Made by a program: the position numbers and the translations under genes | Shown here: piece by piece, positions 1-12,713 of the stretch | Numbering within the stretch: position 1 is the stretch's first letter | How the letters are laid out: each line of letters starts with the position of its first letter | Notes under the pieces: generated by a model | Told to the model about the DNA's origin: nothing | Seen by the model: only the letters and a program-made list of their open reading frames with translations | Databases searched by the model: none | Assembly (NCBI GenBank): GCA_933228675.1 | Contig: OW121744.1 | Span: 97,915,526-97,979,525 of the forward strand | DNA from: Stomorhina lunata | Lineage: Eukaryota > Arthropoda > Insecta > Diptera > Rhiniidae | DNA length: 64,000 nucleotides | Reading direction: 5' to 3'

Positions 1-1080
1 AAATTTTCGAAATCCTTCGACTCCTTGGGGAACCTGCCTTAGACCCCAATTTTTTCACCTATTTTTCACCTATTTTCCATCTTAAAGCACAAGTCGCAAT
101 TCTTAACAGAATTTGATAAAGTTCAATAAACTTCTATTATTTAATTCAAAAAAGAGATCCACCAATTTTTGTTTAAATTCGTCGACTCCTTGGAATACCT
201 GTCTTGGACCCCCATTTTTCACCTATTTTTCTTTTCAATGTACAAGTCGCAATTTTCGACAGAATTTGATGAAAATAAACACAAGTCCATCAATTATTTC
301 AAAAAGAGCACCACTAATTTTTTGTTGAAATTAGTTGATTTTTTAGGGTATCTGTCTTGGACCCCCATTTTTTTAGATATTTTTCTTCTTAATGTACAAG
401 TCGGAATTCTAAGCAGAATTTAATGAAATTCAACATAGGTCTAAAAGTTTAGACCTATGAACAGAATTTGAAAAGATTCTGCACACATCTACTAATATAT
501 CAAATTATACCAAATTTGATTGAGATCCCTTGACTCTTTGAGGTACCTGCTTTGGAACCCCATTTATTCACTTAATTTTCTTCTTATAATTTAGACGCAA
601 TTCTCAACAGAATTTAATGAAATTCTGAATACGTCTACAAGTTTATCTAGCAAAGAGCTCTACAAATTTTGGTTGAAATTGGTCCACTCCTTGGGGTAAC
701 TGCTTTGGATCCCTCCCATTTTTTCACTTATTTTTCTTCTCTATATATAAGCCGCACTTCTCAACTGAATTTGAAGAAATTCGGCACACTTCTATTAGTT
801 GACCCAAAAAACTGGTTTAGTAATTTTAGTTTAAGTCCGTCGACTGCTAGGGTTACCTGCCTGGCTCAAATTGGTCCAATCCTTGGGGTAACTGTATTGG
901 ACCCCTTCCATTTTTCACTTATTTTTCTTTTCTATATATAAGCCGCACTTCTCAACTGAATTTGATGAAATTCGGCACACATCTATTAGTTGACCCAAAA
1001 AACAGGTTTACTAATTTTAGTTCAAATCCGTAGACTGCTAGGGGTACCTGCCTTGGACATACTCTTAACTGCAATTTGAT
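1..1080. repeat. Diverged tandem repeat, ~165-bp unit
   Basis: The phrases 'ctccttgggg.acctg', 'ttggacccc.atttttcac', 'aagtcgcaattct' and 'agaatttgatgaaattc' recur in this order about every 150-190 bases, giving six to seven diverged copies. Short open frames across it are by-products of the repeat and show no protein family. Similar wording ('ggtcgcaattctaaagataatttgatgaaatttgg') occurs inside the DINE-1-like elements at 43.8 and 53.5 kb, so I infer tandem amplification of an internal piece of such an element. The repeat may continue beyond the left edge. Confidence 0.75.
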
Positions 1081-1886
1081 TAAAAAGTTAAGCCTAAAAG
1101 ACTGCAACACTTTTTACTTAAATTATGCGTAACAATTTACTTGACTTTTTTCAGAAAATTTTGAACTTTGTTCTACGATCGGAAAATTTGTTGGAATTTT
1201 TTTCTCTCGGTGTAAAAAAGAAACTTTAGCCTTTCACGTGACAATGGTGGGAGTGCCGAAAAAAGCCGAGCCAATTTAGTTTTTATCCAAAGAAAAACGA
1301 AAATACTGAAATTTGTAGAGCTTTTTTGATTTTCTGATATCTCCTAAACTATATACCAGTTTAAGTTGTTTTCTTCTGCAGACTAAAACTAAGATTTTGT
1401 ATCTTAATTTAATCGACATCAAGATTATAGCTGTGAAATTATATTCGATGCATGAGCTTCTTTTTTCGGAAGACCTCGCAAGAACTAACTAAGACTGGAA
1501 TTCGTAAGAATATAGAAGAAGACTTGGACTTTGGAAGACAATGTGTCAACGAAAAATGCCAGAATTGTAACATATCCTGAAACATAGCGTAAGCACTAGC
1601 TAGAGGCCAAAATTCTTGGAGATACGACCTACCTACCTACCTACCTACCTACCTGTATGTTTCCAAAGAACCATTTAATTTTTATAATGATTTGTCTATT
1701 TTTTATATTCTGATATAAAAGACAGCAACAATTTAAATTTTCCAATTAAGAGGCGGGAATTTAACATTTTGCGGACTTTAATGTTAACCCACCCTAGAAA
1801 TTTTGATTAATTACTTTACTTACTTTCTATTTCACATACTTAATTAGTAGTTATTATTAGTTAGTTTATAACTAGCTTTCGTCATC
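1081..1886. other. Intergenic, with (ACCT)n microsatellite
   Basis: No coding signal seen. A short (ACCT)n microsatellite of about seven units lies at 1627-1655. The last ~200 bases are the presumed promoter of the receptor gene that starts at 1887; no convincing core promoter motif could be assigned. Confidence 0.6.
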
Positions 1887-3040
1887 ATGACACGTTACCT
1901 TAACATAGTTCTAAATCTAGTTCTTTATTTTGGTATATTTTTCGGTTTCTCCACAATATCTTTCGACAGCGATAGACATCTCGTAAAATCTTACAATTGT
2001 GTTAAATTTTTTGTTTTATTTCATAATATGTTCTACTGCCTTATATTACTATACGATCTTAAAACAAGTCTGATAAATTTTAATATTGAAAATCTTGTTA
2101 TATTTAATGGTTTTTTTGTCATTGAATTTGGTCGTATAATATTATTTGTTGTGGTCCTATATCTAAGGCCGAAAGCGGATATGGCCCTGAATAACTGGAT
2201 AATTGAATTTCGGAAATTGGAAAATAACTATTTTTACAAGTCGCCAAATATGACAAAGGTTATTAGCTGGAACGAGATATTAATCTTCAAAAGTTGCCTA
2301 GTAACTGCCCTAGGTTTATGTCTTTACCTATTTGTCATGATTCCCCAGTTGTGGAGGGGCAAGTGGTCGTTAGCAGTGGATAGATATCTACATGTTTATA
2401 TGATGGCAACGCAGCATTATATTTTATTGATTCATGCTCTTGTCTTAACCTATATCAATCACTTTTTCTGTTGTTTATATAAATATCTGGAAAATGATGA
2501 GATGAACCCTTACCAAGCCATGATATACTTACAGCTCTCCAGGCTAATGCAAGAAGTGAATAACATTTATGGTCCTGCAATATTAATGGTTTTGCTGTAT
2601 CTACTAATCGCTAATTCTTTCTTCGTTTACTGGTCGACCATTTCATTTTTTATTCTCTCCTTTGAGGATTTTCTATTGGAAAATCCTTTGAAAATTTGCA
2701 TTTTCTTTCTTATGTGTATTAATATTTATTTGTATTTTTTAATATGTGAGCATATAGGGGCCAATGTCCCCGAGTTCTCTCAATGGACTGTCCATATAAG
2801 AAAACTTTCTCGGGAGGTTTGTATAAAGTTATTATATCGATATATGTATAGAAAATAATATATATAACTTTTCAGCTTGAACTGATTTGTCTGGGACGTT
2901 GTTTATTGGATCCAAATATTAATATCTTTGGCATATTCAAAATAAATCTGAACACGTTTCTTATTTTGGTGGCTGAAATTTTTCTGAATTATATTATTCT
3001 TATTCAAATGGAATACGATCTATTTTTGTATCTAAATTAA
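1887..3040 (+). CDS. Gustatory receptor, sub-family I (two exons)
   Basis: Exon 1 is 1887-2816 and exon 2 is 2876-3040. The 59-bp intron has donor GAG|GTTTGT and acceptor TTTTCAG|CTT and is phase 0. The product is 364 aa. It reads as a seven-helix insect chemoreceptor (ligand-gated ion channel subunit in the dendrite of taste neurons), with hydrophobic helices throughout and a charged loop near residues 95-130. Seen: the short C-terminal exon begins LELICL and ends in a helix with YIILIQMEYDL, matching the Gr signature TYhhhhhQF in degenerate form. Start: the first ATG, aligning with the MK/MR.W starts of the paralogues at 3756 and 16688. Without the intron the frame stops at 2858 and would lose the signature helix. 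An AATAAA lies at ~3099. Ligand unknown; it resembles candidate bitter-receptor lineages, but no fly orthologue is assigned. Confidence 0.85.
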
Positions 3041-3144
3041 GTAAGAGCTTGGTCTAAAAAAAAAAAACTCAAAATTTCCCAATCGCTTTTCAAAAACCAA
3101 TAAAAATGTACTATAGTCGGTTAATTCCTACTCTATGATATCCT

Positions 3145-3605
3145 ACACATAAAAAAAATTTTTCTATAGAAAAATTTTCGATAAAAAAATTTTTCTATAG
3201 AAAAATTTTCGATAAAAAAATTTTCGATAATTTTTTTATGTTCTATAGAAAGATTTTTGATAAAAAATTTTTTCTTTAGAAAAATTTTCAATAAAAAATA
3301 TTTTCTTTAGAAAAATTTTCGATAAAAAATTTTTTCTTTAGAAAAATTTTCGATAGAAAATTTTTTCTATAGAAATTTTTCTATAAAAAAATTTTTCTAT
3401 AGAAAAATTTTCCATAAAAAAGTTTTTCTAGAAAAATTTTCGATAAAAAAAATTTTTCTACAGAAAATTTTTCGATAAAAAATTTTTTTCATAGAAAAAT
3501 TTTCCATAAAAAAAAATCTTTCTATAATAAAATTTTTGATAAAAAATTTTTTTTTATAGAAAAGTTTTCAATAAAAAAAATTTTGTATAGAAACTTTTTT
3601 GTAAA
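3145..3605. repeat. ~30-bp AT-rich tandem array (GATAAAAAAATTTT family)
   Basis: About fifteen diverged units built from 'ctatagaaaaattttcgataaaaaaattttt'-type segments (unit split here into 'ctatagaaaaatttt' and 'cgataaaaaaattttt'). Same family and orientation as the array at 32.0-34.8 kb, and inverse to 46.2-47.9 kb. It sits between the first two receptor genes. Confidence 0.85.
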
Positions 3606-3755
3606 GGTCTTTGAAGAAAAGACCTGGGCTCTTTTTCCTTTAGGATATAATTATTATTAAATTAAAATGATAAATATCTATAATAAAGTACCCTTCAATT
3701 ATAATAATCCATTAATAGACATAATTAAGAATTCAGTTGCCTTTTAGTCGTTGCC

Positions 3756-4911
3756 ATGAAACGTTGGCAAATTTTGCTACTCAATATTATTGTTTACTAC
3801 CCCATGCTGGTGGGCTATACCACCTTGACTGTTGATTTTAGACGAAAACAATGGAGCATATCAAAATTCTGGAAGATTTATGTTCTATTCGAAAACTTTT
3901 CTATGTTGTTTGTAATACCGAATGCCCTAAAAATAAACTTTGATCATGTTAGATTCGATTTAAAGAATCAAGTTTGGGCTTTTACTAATTTGCTGATAAT
4001 AATATCCCGAATATTTTTAATACTAGAGGTCATCTTGAAGATGTAAAGATGTAAACGCGATAAAGCTCTTATAATGTGTCTAAATCAACTTATGATGATA
4101 CAAACTTCGTATTTTGATAGATTCCCCGAACTACAAGGTGATATGAGTCTAAGAAAATGGATATATTTAAATGTTTTATTAATGGTTGGTCATGCTTTGA
4201 GTGTATTTTATAAGGCCTGGTCTGAAGTGGCCTTTGGCAAGTACTTTCAGTATTTGGATATGTTTATAATTTGTGCCGTAGTGGTAATGCAACATTCGAT
4301 TATGATTCAGCATAACCTATTTTTGAGTTTTATTTATGAGGGCATTACAAAACTGAACCATCAATTGGAACAGAACTATAGAGATCCCAAATTGAACCTC
4401 ATGTACTATCATCTCAGTAATTTGCTGCAAAAAATGAATATCATCTACAGTCCTTTGAACCTATGGATACAAATGTGCTTCTTTGTAACCAATGCCGTGT
4501 TTGGTTATGTTTTTCTCTTACTCATATATAATCAAAATTTGGACACATCCGGCTACAACTACTTAGTGGGAGATAAATCGTATTTATTACTTTGCGTGCA
4601 TATGGATGTGTACTTTTTGGTTTGTAGCCAGGTAACATCGGCGTTTCAAAAGATTGGTACAATTTTAAGGGACTACTTGGAAGAAGATAATTACATTAAG
4701 GAGGTACATTAGATTCCTTGAAGTTTTTCTAATAATATGAACTTGCTATTTACAGATCGAATTAATTTCCATTAATGGACTCTTGACCGGTAATTCAATA
4801 AATGTTTTTGGAATGTTTGAAATAAATAGAAAAACCTTATTTGCGATGGTAGCACAGACACAACTTAATATTATGGTCCTAATGCAATCGGATTTACAAA
4901 GTCAAAAATAA
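3756..4911 (+). pseudogene. Gustatory receptor, sub-family I, with one in-frame TAA
   Basis: Exon 1 is 3756-4703, intron 4704-4755 (donor GAG|GTACAT, acceptor TTTACAG|ATC, phase 0), exon 2 4756-4911. A single TAA at 4044-4046 (codon 97) interrupts it; the same frame then continues open for 219 codons, through QTSYFDRF (shared with the gene at 16688) to the splice site and on to a C-terminal exon reading IELISING...NIMVLMQSDL. Read through, the product would be about 366 positions, the normal family length. The stop lies inside a short direct repeat, 'aagatgta aagatgta', in the first cytoplasmic-loop region. It could be a young pseudogene, a slippage or assembly error, or a readthrough receptor; the otherwise open frame argues that any loss was recent. 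Neighbour in tandem, same strand, of the receptor at 1887. Confidence 0.75.
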
Positions 4912-4954
4912 AACTAGGAAAAAAATGAAATAAGATATTTTAATTGAAGAATTT

Positions 4955-7900
4955 AAACTGAACTAGAACTGAACTAGAACTAAACTAGAACTGAACTAGA
5001 ACTGAACTAGAACTGAACTAGAACTGAACTAGAACTGAACTAGAACTGAACTAGAACTGAACTAGAACTGAACTAGAACTGAACTAGAACTGAACTAGAA
5101 CTGAACTAGAACTGAACTAGAACTGAACTAGAACTGAACTAGAACTGAACTGAACTAGAACTGAACTAGAACTGAACTAGAACTGAACTAGAACTGAACT
5201 AGAACTGAACTAGAACTGAACTAGAACTGAACTAGAACTGAACTAGAACTGAACTAGAACTGAACTAGAACTGAACTAGAACTGAACTAGAACTGAACTA
5301 GAACTGAACTAGAACTGAACTAGAACTGAACTAGAACTGAACTAGAACTGAACTAGAACTGAACTAGAACTGAACTAGAACTGAACTAGAACTGAACTAG
5401 AACTGAACTAGAACTGAACTAGAACTGAACTAGAACTGAACTAGAACTGAACTAGAACTGAACTAGAACTGAACTAGAACTGAACTAGAACTGAACTAGA
5501 ACTGAACTAGAACTGAACTAGAACTGAACTAGAACTGAACTAGAACTGAACTAGAACTGAACTAGAACTGAACTAGAACTGAACTAGAACTGAACTAGAA
5601 CTGAACTAGAACTGAACTAGAACTGAACTAGAACTGAACTAGAACTGAACTAGAACTGAACTAGAACTGAACTAGAACTGAACTAGAACTGAACTAGAAC
5701 TGAACTAGAACTGAACTAGAACTGAACTAGAACTGAACTAGAACTGAACTAGAACTGAACTAGAACTGAACTAGAACTGAACTAGAACTGAACTAGAACT
5801 GAACTAGAACTGAACTAGAACTGAACTAGAACTGAACTAGAACTGAACTAGAACTGAACTAGAACTGAACTAGAACTGAACTAGAACTGAACTAGAACTG
5901 AACTAGAACTGAACTAGAACTGAACTAGAACTGAACTAGAACTGAACTAGAACTGAACTAGAACTGAACTAGAACTGAACTAGAACTGAACTAGAACTGA
6001 ACTAGAACTGAACTAGAACTGAACTAGAACTGAACTAGAACTGAACTAGAACTGAACTAGAACTGAACTAGAACTGAACTAGAACTGAACTAGAACTGAA
6101 CTAGAACTGAACTAGAACTGAACTAGAACTGAACTAGAACTGAACTAGAACTGAACTAGAACTGAACTAGAACTGAACTAGAACTGAACTAGAACTGAAC
6201 TAGAACTGAACTAGAACTGAACTAGAACTGAACTAGAACTGAACTAGAACTGAACTAGAACTGAACTAGAACTGAACTAGAACTGAACTAGAACTGAACT
6301 AGAACTGAACTAGAACTGAACTAGAACTGAACTAGAACTGAACTAGAACTGAACTAGAACTGAACTAGAACTGAACTAGAACTGAACTAGAACTGAACTA
6401 GAACTGAACTAGAACTGAACTAGAACTGAACTAGAACTGAACTAGAACTGAACTAGAACTGAACTAGAACTGAACTAGAACTGAACTAGAACTGAACTAG
6501 AACTGAACTAGAACTGAACTAGAACTGAACTAGAACTGAACTAGAACTGAACTAGAACTGAACTAGAACTGAACTAGAACTGAACTAGAACTGAACTAGA
6601 ACTGAACTAGAACTGAACTAGAACTGAACTAGAACTGAACTAGAACTGAACTAGAACTGAACTAGAACTGAACTAGAACTGAACTAGAACTGAACTAGAA
6701 CTGAACTAGAACTGAACTAGAACTGAACTAGAACTGAACTAGAACTGAACTAGAACTGAACTAGAACTGAACTAGAACTGAACTAGAACTGAACTAGAAC
6801 TGAACTAGAACTGAACTAGAACTGAACTAGAACTGAACTAGAACTGAACTAGAACTGAACTAGAACTGAACTAGAACTGAACTAGAACTGAACTAGAACT
6901 GAACTAGAACTGAACTAGAACTGAACTAGAACTGAACTAGAACTGAACTAGAACTGAACTAGAACTGAACTAGAACTGAACTAGAACTGAACTAGAACTG
7001 AACTAGAACTGAACTAGAACTGAACTAGAACTGAACTAGAACTGAACTAGAACTGAACTAGAACTGAACTAGAACTGAACTAGAACTGAACTAGAACTGA
7101 ACTAGAACTGAACTAGAACTGAACTAGAACTGAACTAGAACTGAACTAGAACTGAACTAGAACTGAACTAGAACTGAACTAGAACTGAACTAGAACTGAA
7201 CTAGAACTGAACTAGAACTGAACTAGAACTGAACTAGAACTGAACTAGAACTGAACTAGAACTGAACTAGAACTGAACTAGAACTGAACTAGAACTGAAC
7301 TAGAACTGAACTAGAACTGAACTAGAACTGAACTAGAACTGAACTAGAACTGAACTAGAACTGAACTAGAACTGAACTAGAACTGAACTAGAACTGAACT
7401 AGAACTGAACTAGAACTGAACTAGAACTGAACTAGAACTGAACTAGAACTGAACTAGAACTGAACTAGAACTGAACTAGAACTGAACTAGAACTGAACTA
7501 GAACTGAACTAGAACTGAACTAGAACTGAACTAGAACTGAACTAGAACTGAACTAGAACTGAACTAGAACTGAACTAGAACTGAACTAGAACTGAACTAG
7601 AACTGAACTAGAACTGAACTAGAACTGAACTAGAACTGAACTAGAACTGAACTAGAACTGAACTAGAACTGAACTAGAACTGAACTAGAACTGAACTAGA
7701 ACTGAACTAGAACTGAACTAGAACTGAACTAGAACTGAACTAGAACTGAACTAGAACTGAACTAGAACTGAACTAGAACTGAACTAGAACTGAACTAGAA
7801 CTGAACTAGAACTGAACTAGAACTGAACTAGAACTGAACTAGAACTGAACTAGAACTGAACTAGAACTGAACTAGAACTGAACTAGAACTGAACTAGAAC

Positions 7901-8664
7901 TGAACTAGAACTGAACTAGAACTGAACTAGAACTGAACTAGAACTGAACTAGAACTGAACTAGAACTGAACTAGAACTGAACTAGAACTGAACTAGAACT
8001 GAACTAGAACTGAACTAGAACTGAACTAGAACTGAACTAGAACTGAACTAGAACTGAACTAGAACTGAACTAGAACTGAACTAGAACTGAACTAGAACTG
8101 AACTAGAACTGAACTAGAACTGAACTAGAACTGAACTAGAACTGAACTAGAACTGAACTAGAACTGAACTAGAACTGAACTAGAACTGAACTAGAACTGA
8201 ACTAGAACTGAACTAGAACTGAACTAGAACTGAACTAGAACTGAACTAGAACTGAACTAGAACTGAACTAGAACTGAACTAGAACTGAACTAGAACTGAA
8301 CTAGAACTGAACTAGAACTGAACTAGAACTGAACTAGAACTGAACTAGAACTGAACTAGAACTGAACTAGAACTGAACTAGAACTGAACTAGAACTGAAC
8401 TAGAACTGAACTAGAACTGAACTAGAACTGAACTAGAACTGAACTAGAACTGAACTAGAACTGAACTAGAACTGAACTAGAACTGAACTAGAACTGAACT
8501 AGAACTGAACTAGAACTGAACTAGAACTGAACTAGAACTGAACTAGAACTGAACTAGAACTGAACTAGAACTGAACTAGAACTGAACTAGAACTGAACTA
8601 GAACTGAACTAGAACTGAACTAGAACTGAACTAGAACTGAACTAGAACTGAACTAGAACTGAAC
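4955..8664. repeat. 11-bp satellite array (CTAGAACTGAA)n
   Basis: Some 335 head-to-tail copies of the 11-mer CTAGAACTGAA, almost perfectly homogeneous. Visible variants are one 'aaactagaac' unit at the left edge and one shortened step (GAACTGAACTGAACTAG) near 5145. No open frame survives because every unit carries TAG. A variant of the same 11-mer (CTAGAACAGAA) makes the arrays at 54.8-57.6 kb and, inverted, at 62.65-62.93 kb. A unit of 11 bp is close to one helical turn. Array length is likely polymorphic or mis-assembled. Confidence 0.97.
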
Positions 8665-9740
8665 TGTGCGCAGGTTGTGGGTTTAGTCTGGTCTTTAAGC
8701 ATATGGTCTTTGTCACTTTGTTAGGAAGAATTGGGATATATATTTTTGTATTATTTAAAATAAATAAATATATTTCAGATTTAATTAACTAATATTTGAT
8801 ATAACCAGAATTTATAAAAAAAAATTCTTAGTGATTTACTTTTCCAAGTATTCCAAACCGGTTTTACCACTTCAAATTGAAATATTGCTTAAGTGATAAA
8901 AATTTCTTGATTTTACTGTCGTAGATTAAATTTTTAGGGTAATACCAATAAATTTCAAATCGCTTATCGGAATAAGAGTGATATTCGACTGTAAGTTCAC
9001 ATAATTTTTTACTGTCCAAAGTTTGAATTTTGTGGGAAAAGTCGATTTTGTGAAGTGTTTTTTTGTAGGTTTTTTGAAGTGGTATAATAAAATGAGTCAA
9101 CTATATTTTGCGTAGGTCAAGTTTATTTCAATCTATTGTGTTTATAAACACTTATAGTACATATGTCTAATCACAATAGCTCGATTAAAATATACCAGAT
9201 TTTTTAATTATTTTCTTATCAGATAAGAATTGTACAAAACACTTATGTGAATATTTTTGATAAAATGTGTGACATCCCATAATATTTTTAAAAAAATCTT
9301 TGTAAAAAAATCATATAAATGAGTATTTTTCGTATTTTAGATTGTTTTTTTCTTTTTGGTTCGTCTTGTGTACGTGGAAATGACGATTGGTGCTCGGTCC
9401 AGTCATTAATTAAAAAATTACACAAAATTTATGATGTCTAAAAACTTTTATTTTGGACTTAAGCTACTCTTCCATATTGCCACAGACTTATAATGCAAAG
9501 CTAACGTGCGTTCGAAGGAATAATGGATCAAAATTGAAATTTCCGTAAACAATAGGTCTAATTCGAGAGACTTTGATACTAACACTGAAAAAGCAAAATG
9601 TTATTTTGTAACTGAATTACTATATTAATTACTATATTATATCTTCCTTAAGAAACTTTTAAAATAACTAAAAGACACTAGTAAATACCTTTTACCCAAA
9701 CGGGGAAATACCTTTTGCCCAAAACGGGGAAAAATGTTTT
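8665..9740. other. Intergenic, nothing recognised
   Basis: AT-rich DNA without a recognisable gene. One 78-codon frame on the minus strand (8864-9100) shows no family motif and no conserved neighbour, so I do not call it a gene. Confidence 0.5.
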
Positions 9741-10680
9741 TTTTCATACCCACCATAAAAAAGAATGGGGGTTACATTGAGATTGTTATTCCGTTTGTAA
9801 TTTCCTTAATATTAGATCATAAAGCCAAAATTGAAATATATTCTAAATTCTTATGAAATTCTAAGATGATTGAGCGATGTCCGCCTGTTTGTCTGTGGTC
9901 GGCACGATAAAGCTTTGCACGAATATTCTTCATTTCTTGGAAAATTTTGGTATTGAAATTACATATTACATTTGACTATAGCTCCCGTATAACCTCGCAT
10001 AGGCCTATCCTTTATGAGCTAATAAATGACAAAATATAATGATAAAACTTTGTACAGAGAAGTTTTTTTGTTATTTAGTATACAAAATTTTATCGAAATC
10101 AGTTCACATTTACCCATAGCTCCCATACAAAACACTTACGGAAACAGCCTTAATTTCACATAAAATACGAAAATAAATGATGAACTAAACTAGCTATGGC
10201 CACTAAATTTACTACAAGGAAGTCTAATCTCAATGCTAGCCAGGGTACGAAAAAAATGTAGCAATCGGTCTCCATTTAACCATAACTCCCATATAAAAAC
10301 AAAAAAAAAATACCAAAAGGGTCTATCTGTCAAATTAAAGTGCGATAGCTCCTTAAAGAAAAGAGCTAGAGTGACAGAATTTTACAAAAGTATTTTCGAT
10401 GTGTTGAAAAAGTTGTGTATTGAAAATGGGCGAAATCGGTCCAAATTTAGTAACATGTCTCATATAACCCCGTCCCCGGAAATTTAAATCTTTAAAACCG
10501 TAAGAGATAGCATATGCATACGGTGATATTTTTGATAGATCTTGATCTATACATTTTTTATATATGTGGTATGAGTTTTCAAATCGGCTGGGAAATGACA
10601 ATTAAATATCGTAATAAGTAATTTATGAGTCTGAAGTGCCTACTTTGGGGGCCGATTATGCCGCCCCAGTAAAATCTATG
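9741..10680. mobile_element. DINE-1/Helentron-like nonautonomous element remnant
   Basis: The block begins 'cataccca.ccataa...gggggttacatt...attccgtttgtaatttcc', continues with 'gattgagcgatgtccgcctgtttgtctg', and then contains twice 'ca(t)tta(c)ccatagctcccatac/tataa'. These phrases also occur in the elements at 28.4, 43.8 and 53.5 kb, which carry a GTCC microsatellite at the same relative place. Diverged, noncoding; the assignment to the Helentron-associated class is inference. Confidence 0.55.
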
Positions 10681-10859
10681 TTTTCCAGGTTTAAAACTTA
10701 AGCTCCCCAACACTTCTGCTATATGTATACAAAATCCTCAACGGTTTCGAAGTTATGGTCTTATTTCCATTATATTTTTCCAACTGAATTTCTTATAAAG
10801 AGTGTTTTTAACTGTGAAGAAGACTTATAAGAGCAAAACATAAAATTATTAAAAATATA

Positions 10860-12236
10860 TCATTCTCCTTTAACCTTCTGTGCCTCATCTAGTAAAAAAG
10901 CTTTCAGGCCCGTCTCCAATATAAGGCCAATATCATGAGAATCTTTTAAATCGCTTATGGAATTCTCAACATCATTTTGAACTAAAATTAAGACTTGGCG
11001 TATAATAAAACCTATCATTATAATGGAAGACCCTTTGTTCATATTGAACATGCCGCAAATATTAATACAGAGACGCTTTTGCATTACATGCAATGAGAGT
11101 AATTCAAACTGGAAATATAAAACAACAGTTAGGAGTTGTAAGGTCTAGAGAAATCTTGAAAAACTTACACTTCTGGCAAAACTCTCCTCCAAATCGGAAA
11201 ATTCATTAAATTGCTTCAGAATAGCGCCAATAGCTTGATACGATGTTTGTAGAATATCGCAGTTCACATCCAAAAGAAACGAGTCCAAGACCAAGCAGCA
11301 GTAGGCAAAGGCGCCAAGGGCAAGATCGTAATAAGTCACATTGTATTTGATGTGATCCAAAGCCATCATGATGCCATAATATCCAACCACGATATTATTA
11401 AAAACCAGATTCAAAAGGATCATTAAAATTTGAAACTTGTAGGAATCATTTAATTTGGAAATTATATTGATTAGATGGCAGTAAATGCAGGTAATGCAGT
11501 TCACCTCAGCAGCCAAGGCTTTTTGCATTTGTCGCTGAGATCGAAGAGACTTCCAGGATTTTAGACCAATTAATGTTGTATTAATCTCCTCCAGGCGATA
11601 GTTGATCACATAAAGCCTCGAGCCAATGTAAAGAAGACACATGAAATAATGCATTACCACGCCATGCAAGATATTCAAGACCACGATAACATAGATGAAT
11701 AACAAATACCACCAACCCTGCTCATAGCTGATATATTTGTAGACAATATCTAACATGGTTAGAGATTGCAACCACACGCTTAAATACTTTAAAAAGAACA
11801 ATATATCAAAATCTAATGTCAATTCGGAGGGATAGGAAATCCTTTCAAAATAGTCCTCTTCTAGTACGAGCAAACGTTTGATAATTTCTTGCATATGAAA
11901 TTCCCGCCTCCAGCGCATTAGCAAAGTTATAATCGCCGAAAAACATCGAAAGTTTAAATTAATTGAATTGATTAATTTCATTTGTACATTGTCAGCATAA
12001 AAGTTGATATCCTCTGTAAAATGCCACTGCAAAACGGGTGCCATCAAAATAAATATAACGTTGTTAATACCGGCATAAACTTTCCAGTATTTGTTGGGAT
12101 AGAATTTTCGTGTTTTAAAATCAAATTTTAACGATATAATCCCAATTATCAGGCCGAAATAATAGGTCTGTAATGTGAGAAAGTTGCGAAGTTTTGAGCG
12201 AATACTACAAGTTGTTGCTGCAGATGTTCTAAGCAT
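10860..12236 (-). CDS. Gustatory receptor, sub-family II (two exons)
   Basis: On the minus strand exon 1 is 12236-11169 (356 codons) and exon 2 is 11108-10860 (82 codons plus stop). The 60-bp intron has donor AGT|GTAAGT and acceptor TTTCCAG|TTT, phase 0. The product is 438 aa, long for a Gr because of a ~25-residue C-terminal hydrophilic tail. Multiple hydrophobic helices are visible; conserved stretches shared with the gene at 61085-62453 include GIISLKFDFKTRKFY, IIKRLLVLEEDYF, RLYVINYRLEEI and NDSYKFQ. The last helix ends RQVLILVQNDV, the Gr C-terminal signature in divergent form. Start: the only ATG upstream of the first helix. Role inferred: taste-neuron receptor subunit. No Drosophila orthologue is claimed. 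Confidence 0.85.
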
Positions 12237-12609
12237 AATGAGGTCTATGTTAGAAGTGATTTCGAATAGCCCAATTTAATTACAGTTTTACGATAATGCC
12301 GAAGAGGCATTGTCTATCGTTGTAAGTCCCGACAGTTTGAAGTGGCTAAAGGTCATTGGAGAAACATACCGCAGAATTTTCTAAATTGATTTTCTAATGG
12401 CAAAATTTATGCATCTCGGCTTCTTTTCCTACTATCCCATCGGATGCAGTCTGAAGTCTGAATTTGCTACTTTTGGAACATAACTAGCAGACAAATTGCT
12501 CTATCCGTTGATTAGAGAGATAAAGAGAGCTTTAACAATGGTCTAACAACGGTTATAGTCACGGTGTAGTTCTTAACATGATTTCTAACATACCAGGCAC
12601 TTCCCACTA

Positions 12610-12656
12610 CATTCTGGCAATACCACTGTCTGACATGAAGTGGTATTGCCAGAATG
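12610..12656. repeat. Perfect 18-bp hairpin
   Basis: CATTCTGGCAATACCACT (12610-12627) and its exact reverse complement (12639-12656) are separated by 11 bases. It lies upstream of the receptor at 12236 and just left of the non-LTR fragments. Probably a relic terminal structure of a transposable element; no function shown. Confidence 0.85.
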
Positions 12657-12713
12657 AAGTTAGTATTGGAGTACTACTCGTATCCAAATCTAATACTAGG
12701 AAAGGGATATAAG

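Noticed and set aside
4044..4120. An intron removing the TAA at 4044 in the second receptor
   Set aside because: GTAAAG at 4042 could be a donor, but the available acceptors would delete the conserved QTSYFDRF segment.
8864..9100. 78-codon minus-strand frame
   Set aside because: No family motif, no splice context and no conservation evidence; similar lengths occur by chance in AT-rich DNA with TTG starts allowed.
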